Of a stretch of DNA of 64,000 bases, positions 59,846 through 64,000 are shown piece after piece (the stretch's first letter is position 1; each line of letters starts with the position of its first letter). Source of the stretch: Glutamicibacter soli (GTDB lineage: Bacteria; Actinomycetota; Actinomycetes; Actinomycetales; Micrococcaceae); NCBI RefSeq assembly GCF_003309065.1, contig NZ_POAF01000005.1, positions 186,001 to 250,000 of the forward strand, written 5' to 3'. The notes under the pieces are model-generated. The model ran no database searches and was not told the origin of the DNA. It was given only the letters and a program-made list of their open reading frames with translations. The translations under genes were made by a program, and so were the position numbers.

Positions 59846-60274
59846 CTACCTGCCGATAGCGCGGCGCACCGGGAACAGCGATACCGTCGGTTCGGGCCGC
59901 GAGGGGCGCATGCCGCGGGCCAGCGACACCACGTCGCCTGCGACGGTGCCGGCGGCGAAGATGCGCGATTGGCCTTGGCGCACGTAGTCCAGTTCCGCGC
60001 GCAACTGGTTCACTTGGCCCTTAAGGCTAGCCACTTGGTTTTCCAACTCAAGGATCCGCTTGATGCCTTCCAGCGACACGCCATCCTTGCTCAGCGCCTG
60101 AACCTGGCGCAGCAGGGACACGTCGTGCTGGGAATAGCGGCGCTGCTTGCCCGACTGCCGGCTGGGCGAAACCAGGCCGATGCGGTCGTACTGGCGCAGC
60201 GTCTGGGGGTGCATGTCGGCAAGCTGTGCGGCGACGGAAATGACGAAGACAGGTCGCAGGTACTCCCCGTTCAC
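59846..60274 (-). CDS. hspR: HspR, MerR-family heat-shock repressor
   Basis: 142 aa. MerR winged HTH SVAAQLADMHPQTLRQYD near 13-30 with RRYSQHDVSLLRQV wing, then a coiled dimer helix with LELENQVASLKGQVNQL. Fourth gene of the dnaK operon, 107 bp after dnaJ. HspR binds HAIR sites with DnaK as co-repressor. Operators at dnaK and clpB are in this window. The C-terminal 30 residues are basic and variable. Confidence 0.95.
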   Translation of the reverse strand: MNGEYLRPVFVISVAAQLADMHPQTLRQYDRIGLVSPSRQSGKQRRYSQHDVSLLRQVQALSKDGVSLEGIKRILELENQVASLKGQVNQLRAELDYVRQGQSRIFAAGTVAGDVVSLARGMRPSRPEPTVSLFPVRRAIGR

Positions 60275-60381
60275 GGTACTTCAACCACCTTTCTGCCTTG
60301 GTTGTATCTTGAGTCTATCGACGGGGCCGGAGGATGTTGGCTCCTCCGGCGCCGGCGACGGGTGATCGGCGGGTGCCGATC

Positions 60382-61350
60382 CTAGAGCTTGGCCTTCGAG
60401 GCCAGGTCCGCCCGCGGGTCCTCGCCCTCGGTGGCTGCGGCGAAGTCCTCAACCGCCTTCTTCGCGGCATCCGAGAGGTTCTGCGGAATGACCACGTCGA
60501 GCACGATCAGCAGGTCGCCGGTGGCCTTGGAAGTCTTCACGCCGCGGCCCTTCAGGCGCAGCGTGCGGCCCGAGTTGGAACCTGCCGGAACCTTCACCGC
60601 GACCTGTTCCCCGTCGAGGGTCGGGACGTGGATCTTCGCGCCCAGTGCGGCCTCGTCGAAGGTCACCGGGACGTGCACGCGGATGTTGTTGTCCTCGCGC
60701 TTGAAGAATGGGTGCTCAGCGACCTTGACCTTGACGATCAGGTCTCCGTTGCCGGCGGCGCCGGCTTGGCCGCGTCCGCGCACGCGCACCGACTGGCCGT
60801 CCTTGATGCCGGCCGGGATGCGCACGTCGATGACCTCGCCGCTCGGCTCGCGCAGCCCGATCTTCGTGCCGTTGATCGAGCCGGCGAAGGAGATCGAGGT
60901 GTTCGCGGTGCGGTCCGCGCCCTTGCGCGGCGGAGCGGCCTGGCCGCCGAAACCGCCGAAGCCGCCCGCTCCCCCGAACAGGTCGGAGAAGTCCGGCTGC
61001 CCGCCACGCTGGCGTGCCCCGCCTCCCCCGCCGAACAGGTTGGAGAAGATGTCCTCGAACCCTGCGCCGCCGCCCGGAGCTCCGCCCGGACCTCCTGCTG
61101 AGAAACGTGCTCCCGAGCCCATGGCACGGATGGCGTCGTACTGCTCGCGCTCTTCCTTGTCGGAGAGGACCGAGTTGGCTTCGGTAATGTCCTTGAACTT
61201 CTGTTCGGCGGTTGCATCACCGGCGTTGGTGTCAGGGTGGTACTTGCGCGCAAGCTTGCGGTACGCCTTCTTGATATCCGCGTCCGAGGCGTCCTTGGAG
61301 ACGCCGAGGATCGCGTAAAAATCTTTGTCTATCCAGTCCTGACTTGCCAT
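60382..61350 (-). CDS. dnaJ: DnaJ/Hsp40 co-chaperone, class B (no zinc finger)
   Basis: 322 aa. J-domain [22 protein letters not shown] with HPD in [11 protein letters not shown] near 38, Gly/Phe region with [15 protein letters not shown] and GGFGGFGG (about 82-140), two C-terminal beta domains ([11 protein letters not shown]). It has no CxxCxGxG repeats, so it is DnaJ2/CbpA-like rather than class A. In actinobacteria DnaJ1 of this operon usually has the zinc finger, so the absence should be noted. Hairpin separates it from grpE. Confidence 0.93.
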   Translation of the reverse strand: MASQDWIDKDFYAILGVSKDASDADIKKAYRKLARKYHPDTNAGDATAEQKFKDITEANSVLSDKEEREQYDAIRAMGSGARFSAGGPGGAPGGGAGFEDIFSNLFGGGGGARQRGGQPDFSDLFGGAGGFGGFGGQAAPPRKGADRTANTSISFAGSINGTKIGLREPSGEVIDVRIPAGIKDGQSVRVRGRGQAGAAGNGDLIVKVKVAEHPFFKREDNNIRVHVPVTFDEAALGAKIHVPTLDGEQVAVKVPAGSNSGRTLRLKGRGVKTSKATGDLLIVLDVVIPQNLSDAAKKAVEDFAAATEGEDPRADLASKAKL

Positions 61351-61378
61351 CAGGGCCTCATCCTTTCTATGACAATTC

Positions 61379-61418
61379 GAAACTGCCCACTGGCGAATAC
61401 TCGACAGTGGGCAGTTTC
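61379..61418 (-). terminator. perfect 14-bp hairpin between grpE and dnaJ
   Basis: GAAACTGCCCACTG (61379-61392) and CAGTGGGCAGTTTC (61405-61418) are perfect complements with a 12-nt loop. It sits 18 bp after the grpE stop and 28 bp before dnaJ. Transcribed on the minus strand it lacks a long U tract, so it may be a partial terminator or an RNA stability/processing element that sets grpE to dnaJ ratio. Confidence 0.7.
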
Positions 61419-61436
61419 AGTTGTGCTAGCTAGTTG

Positions 61437-62009
61437 CTATTCGCCGGTGGCGACCAGTACCTGGGCAGCGCGCAGGATGTTGCTTCCCTTGCGGTAGCCG
61501 GTACGCAGCACCTGTCCCACATGATCGGCCGGGACCTCCGGCACCGCCTGGCGCAGCAGCGCTTCGTGGACGTTCGGGTCGAATTCGACCCCCGCCTCGT
61601 TGATGCGCTCCAAGCCATGCTGGGCCAGGATCGAGTCCAGCTTGTTGGCGATCGATGCGAAGGGGCCATCGGCCAAGTCGCCGTGGGCGCGTGCCGCGTC
61701 GATGTCGTCAAGCACGGGCAACAAGGTGGAAAGCATGCCCTGCACGGCGTTTTCACGCGCCACTGCACGGTCGCGCTCCACGCGCTTGCGGTAGTTGACG
61801 TACTCGGCCTGGAGGCGCAGCAGGTCGTTGCGCAGCTCGGTGACGACCTCGCTGACCTCGTCCTGCTCCGCGTCCACGGAGTCGCCGGCCTCGTTCAGGA
61901 TCGCCTCGGCCTGGCCCAAAGCGTCAGCAGTTGGCTGCTGGTCAGCGGCCTCTGGCTGGTTCTCCGGCTCCTGGCCGGAGTTTTCGTTCTGGTTGTTTGC
62001 CTCGGACAT
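61437..62009 (-). CDS. grpE: GrpE nucleotide exchange factor
   Basis: 190 aa from ATG at 62009 (MSEANNQNENSG). Acidic disordered N-terminus, long coiled-coil helix RNDLLRLQAEYVNYRKRVERDR near 65-90, then FDPNVHEALLRQ and the C-terminal beta wing GYRKGSNILRAAQVLVA. Releases ADP from DnaK. 13 bp after the dnaK stop. Confidence 0.95.
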   Translation of the reverse strand: MSEANNQNENSGQEPENQPEAADQQPTADALGQAEAILNEAGDSVDAEQDEVSEVVTELRNDLLRLQAEYVNYRKRVERDRAVARENAVQGMLSTLLPVLDDIDAARAHGDLADGPFASIANKLDSILAQHGLERINEAGVEFDPNVHEALLRQAVPEVPADHVGQVLRTGYRKGSNILRAAQVLVATGE

Positions 62010-62022
62010 ATTCCTAAACTCC

Positions 62023-63873
62023 CTACTTCTTGTCGGCTTCGTCTTCGTCGATGACCTCGGCGTCGACGATGTCTTCATCAGCGTTCGGCGCATCCTGCTC
62101 GCCGGCAGCCGCGCCTTCGGCCTGGGTGTTGGCGTAGATTGCCTCGCCCAGCTTGGACTGCGAAGCCTGCAGCTTCTCGAACGCGGCCTTGACCTCGTCG
62201 TCGTTGTCCTGCTTCTCCAAGGCGGCCTTCAAGGCGTCGACGTCGGCCTGGACCTCGGACTTGACCTCTTCAGGCAGCTTGTCCTCGTTGTCCTTGATCA
62301 GCTTGTCCACCGAGTAGGCGGCCTGCTCGGCAGCGTTGCGGGTCTCGGCTGCCTCGCGGCGTGCCTTGTCCTCTTCCGCATGCGCTTCGGCTTCCTGCAC
62401 CATGCGCTCGATGTCTTCCTTCGACAGCGAGGAGCCGCCGGTGATGGTCATCGACTGCTCGGTGCCGGTGCCCTTGTCCTTGGCGGACACGTGCACGATG
62501 CCGTTGGCATCGATGTCGAAGGTGACCTCGACCTGCGGGATGCCGCGAGGAGCCGGAGCGATGCCGGTCAGCTCGAAGGTGCCCAGTGCCTTATTGTCGC
62601 GGGTGAACTCGCGCTCGCCCTGGAAGACCTGGATCGATACCGAAGGCTGGTTGTCCTCGGCGGTGGTGAAGGTCTCCGAACGCTTGGTCGGGATCGCGGT
62701 GTTGCGCTCGATCAGCTTGGTCATCACGCCGCCCTTGGTCTCAATGCCCAGGGACAGTGGGGTGACGTCGATCAGCAGCACGTCCTTGCGCTCGCCCTTC
62801 AGCACGCCGGCCTGCAGGGCTGCGCCTACGGCGACAACCTCATCCGGGTTCACGCCCTTGTTGGCTTCCTTGCCGGCCAGGTCCTTGACCAGTTCGGCAA
62901 CGGCTGGCATACGGGTCGAACCGCCAACGAGGATCACGTGGGCGATGTCGGAGATCTTCACGCCGGCTTCGGCGATGACGTCCTTGAATGGCTTCTTGGT
63001 GCGCTCCAGCAGATCTGCGGTCAGTTCCTGGAACTTCGCACGCGAGAGGTGCTCGTCCAGGTGTACCGGGCCCTCAGGGGTGACCGACAGGTACTGCAGC
63101 GAGATGTTGGTGCTGGTAGCCGAGGACAGTTCCTTCTTGGCCTGCTCTGCGGCTTCCTTCAGGCGCTGCAGTGCGATCTTGTCCTTGGACAGGTCTGCGC
63201 CCTTGGCCTTGGCCTGGGCCAGCAGCCAGTCGACAACACGCTGATCCCAGTCGTCGCCGCCCAGACGGTTGTCACCGGCGGTCGCGCGGACCTGGATGGT
63301 CGAGAAGCCGTCGTCATCCTTGCCAACTTCCAGCAGGGAGACGTCGAAGGTACCGCCACCGAGGTCGAAGACCAGGATGAGCTCGTCCTCGTTGCCCTTC
63401 TCCAGGCCGTAGGCCAGAGCAGCAGCAGTTGGCTCGTTGACGATGCGCAGCACGTTCAGGCCCGCGATCTCGCCGGCCTCCTTGGTGGCCTGGCGCTCGG
63501 CGTCGTTGAAGTATGCAGGAACGGTGATCACCGCGTCGGTGACCTTCTCGCCCAGGTACGACTCAGCGTCGTTCTTCAGCTTCATCAGGGTACGCGCCGA
63601 GATTTCCTGGGCGGTGTACTTCTTGTCATCGATGGCAACGGACCAGTCGGTGCCCATGTGGCGCTTGACCGATGCGATGGTGCGATCGATGTTGTTGACT
63701 GCCTGACGCTTGGCGATATCGCCGACCAGGACTTCGCCGCCCTTCGAGAAAGCAACGATGGACGGGGTAGTGCGGTTGCCTTCCGCGTTAGCGATGACGG
63801 TTGGCTCACCACCTTCGAGCACGGATACGACAGAGTTGGTGGTTCCAAGGTCAATACCTACGGCACGCGACAT
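62023..63873 (-). CDS. dnaK: DnaK/Hsp70 chaperone
   Basis: 616 aa. ASKHA ATPase start [38 protein letters not shown] near 165, [17 protein letters not shown] near 305; linker near 365-370 and substrate domain after it; disordered acidic C-terminus ending DEDEADKK. First gene of dnaK-grpE-dnaJ-hspR. AGGAG ribosome site. Operators and promoter described separately. Confidence 0.98.
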   Translation of the reverse strand: MSRAVGIDLGTTNSVVSVLEGGEPTVIANAEGNRTTPSIVAFSKGGEVLVGDIAKRQAVNNIDRTIASVKRHMGTDWSVAIDDKKYTAQEISARTLMKLKNDAESYLGEKVTDAVITVPAYFNDAERQATKEAGEIAGLNVLRIVNEPTAAALAYGLEKGNEDELILVFDLGGGTFDVSLLEVGKDDDGFSTIQVRATAGDNRLGGDDWDQRVVDWLLAQAKAKGADLSKDKIALQRLKEAAEQAKKELSSATSTNISLQYLSVTPEGPVHLDEHLSRAKFQELTADLLERTKKPFKDVIAEAGVKISDIAHVILVGGSTRMPAVAELVKDLAGKEANKGVNPDEVVAVGAALQAGVLKGERKDVLLIDVTPLSLGIETKGGVMTKLIERNTAIPTKRSETFTTAEDNQPSVSIQVFQGEREFTRDNKALGTFELTGIAPAPRGIPQVEVTFDIDANGIVHVSAKDKGTGTEQSMTITGGSSLSKEDIERMVQEAEAHAEEDKARREAAETRNAAEQAAYSVDKLIKDNEDKLPEEVKSEVQADVDALKAALEKQDNDDEVKAAFEKLQASQSKLGEAIYANTQAEGAAAGEQDAPNADEDIVDAEVIDEDEADKK

Positions 63874-63913
63874 AATGGCTCTCCTTTGCCTTGTCTGAAA
63901 AAAATCCCAACGC

Positions 63914-63931
63914 TGGGGGCTTGGGCCCCCA
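63914..63931 (-). promoter_or_regulatory. GC-rich hairpin in the dnaK leader
   Basis: TGGGGGC/GCCCCCA, 7 bp perfect with TTGG loop, downstream of the -10 on the minus strand, so it is in the leader RNA. It could affect stability or act as a temperature-sensitive structure; no direct evidence. Confidence 0.4.
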
Positions 63932-63951
63932 TTGAGCGCTTCGGACTCAAG
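63931..63951 (-). promoter_or_regulatory. HAIR operator 2 at the dnaK start region
   Basis: Plus strand ATTGAGC-GCTTCGG-ACTCAAG: 12 of 14 positions of CTTGAGT-N7-ACTCAAG. It overlaps the end of the -10 element by 2 bp and covers the likely start point, an ideal place for repression. Confidence 0.7.
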
Positions 63952-63977
63952 TTTACTCAGCCGGTTTCGACTGTCAA
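63950..63977 (-). promoter_or_regulatory. dnaK vegetative-type promoter
   Basis: On the minus strand TTGACA (63977-63972), 16-bp spacer, TAAACT (63955-63950). Perfect -35 and a 4 of 6 -10. Two HAIR sites flank it, consistent with HspR blocking a housekeeping promoter. Confidence 0.75.
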
Positions 63978-63982
63978 ATTAA

Positions 63983-64000
63983 CTTGAGTGAACTCGACTC
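63983..64000 (-). promoter_or_regulatory. HAIR operator 1 (truncated by the window edge)
   Basis: CTTGAGT-GAACTCG-ACTC and then the window ends; all 11 visible consensus positions match CTTGAGT-N7-ACTCAAG. Lies just upstream of the dnaK -35. Confidence 0.8.

Noticed and set aside
61795-63987. 730-codon plus-strand frame opposite dnaK
   Set aside because: Shadow of dnaK; repetitive Gly/Leu/Val composition and no domain.

Overview
The window is a chromosomal segment of a high-GC actinobacterium, most likely a member of the Micrococcaceae (Arthrobacter/Glutamicibacter-like). The reasons are strong third-position GC bias, GTG/TTG starts, a lysine-rich TopA tail, HspR/HAIR and GlxR/CRP-type operators, DUF3073, MarP, an actinobacterial Tad locus, and a gene order (topA, DUF1998 helicase, Tad genes, CoA-type NUDIX and nth, acs, marP, crp, ridA, bifunctional PBP, metallophosphoesterase) that, from memory, parallels the Rv3646c-Rv3683 region of Mycobacterium tuberculosis. 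Most of the window is conserved core genome, densely packed, with many 1-8 bp overlaps that imply translational coupling.

Layout. 0-8 kb: ArsR regulator (cut by the left edge), AcuC-type deacetylase, a two-subunit TrkH/TrkA potassium transporter, an FAD monooxygenase, an isomerase-proC pair, Ppx/GppA. 8-18 kb: topA, a regulator/methyltransferase pair, acetyltransferases, TrhO, an MrfA-like helicase. 18-23 kb: a seven-gene minus-strand Tad/Flp pilus operon (ssd-tadA-tadB-tadC-DUF4244 pilin-tadE-tadE-like) with no prepilin peptidase. 23-37 kb: a lone family-A polymerase, NUDIX, nth, acs, aroQ, marP, crp, a NUDIX protein, ridA, a 51-aa microprotein, a PBP, a metallophosphoesterase. 37-48 kb: a heterodimeric ABC exporter with one degenerate ATP site, then purine synthesis genes (purC, purD, purF, purM) with an asparaginase and an SCP2-like protein. 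48-51 kb is the only accessory patch: an IS110 transposase remnant next to a LuxR-family gene that is split by a 480-bp transposase-less element with perfect target duplications. 51-64 kb: sirtuin, DUF3073, clpB, a TerC gene with a probable yybP-ykoY (manganese) riboswitch, trmB, and the dnaK-grpE-dnaJ-hspR operon.

How the parts connect. The Crp/GlxR regulator at 31 kb has a near-consensus operator in its own leader and two more in front of acs, so acetate activation is probably under its control. Acs carries the conserved acetylatable lysine motif, and both an AcuC-type and a Sir2-type deacetylase are in the window. HspR is the last gene of the dnaK operon; HAIR operators lie at the dnaK promoter and in front of clpB, so both chaperone loci look like one negative-feedback regulon.

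The least ordinary items are the 480-bp mobile cassette with its small SD-preceded ORF, the TerC leader RNA, the CRP-type operators, and the hairpin between grpE and dnaJ. I found no CRISPR array, tRNA, rRNA or phage genes, and no clearly new defence or biosynthetic system.
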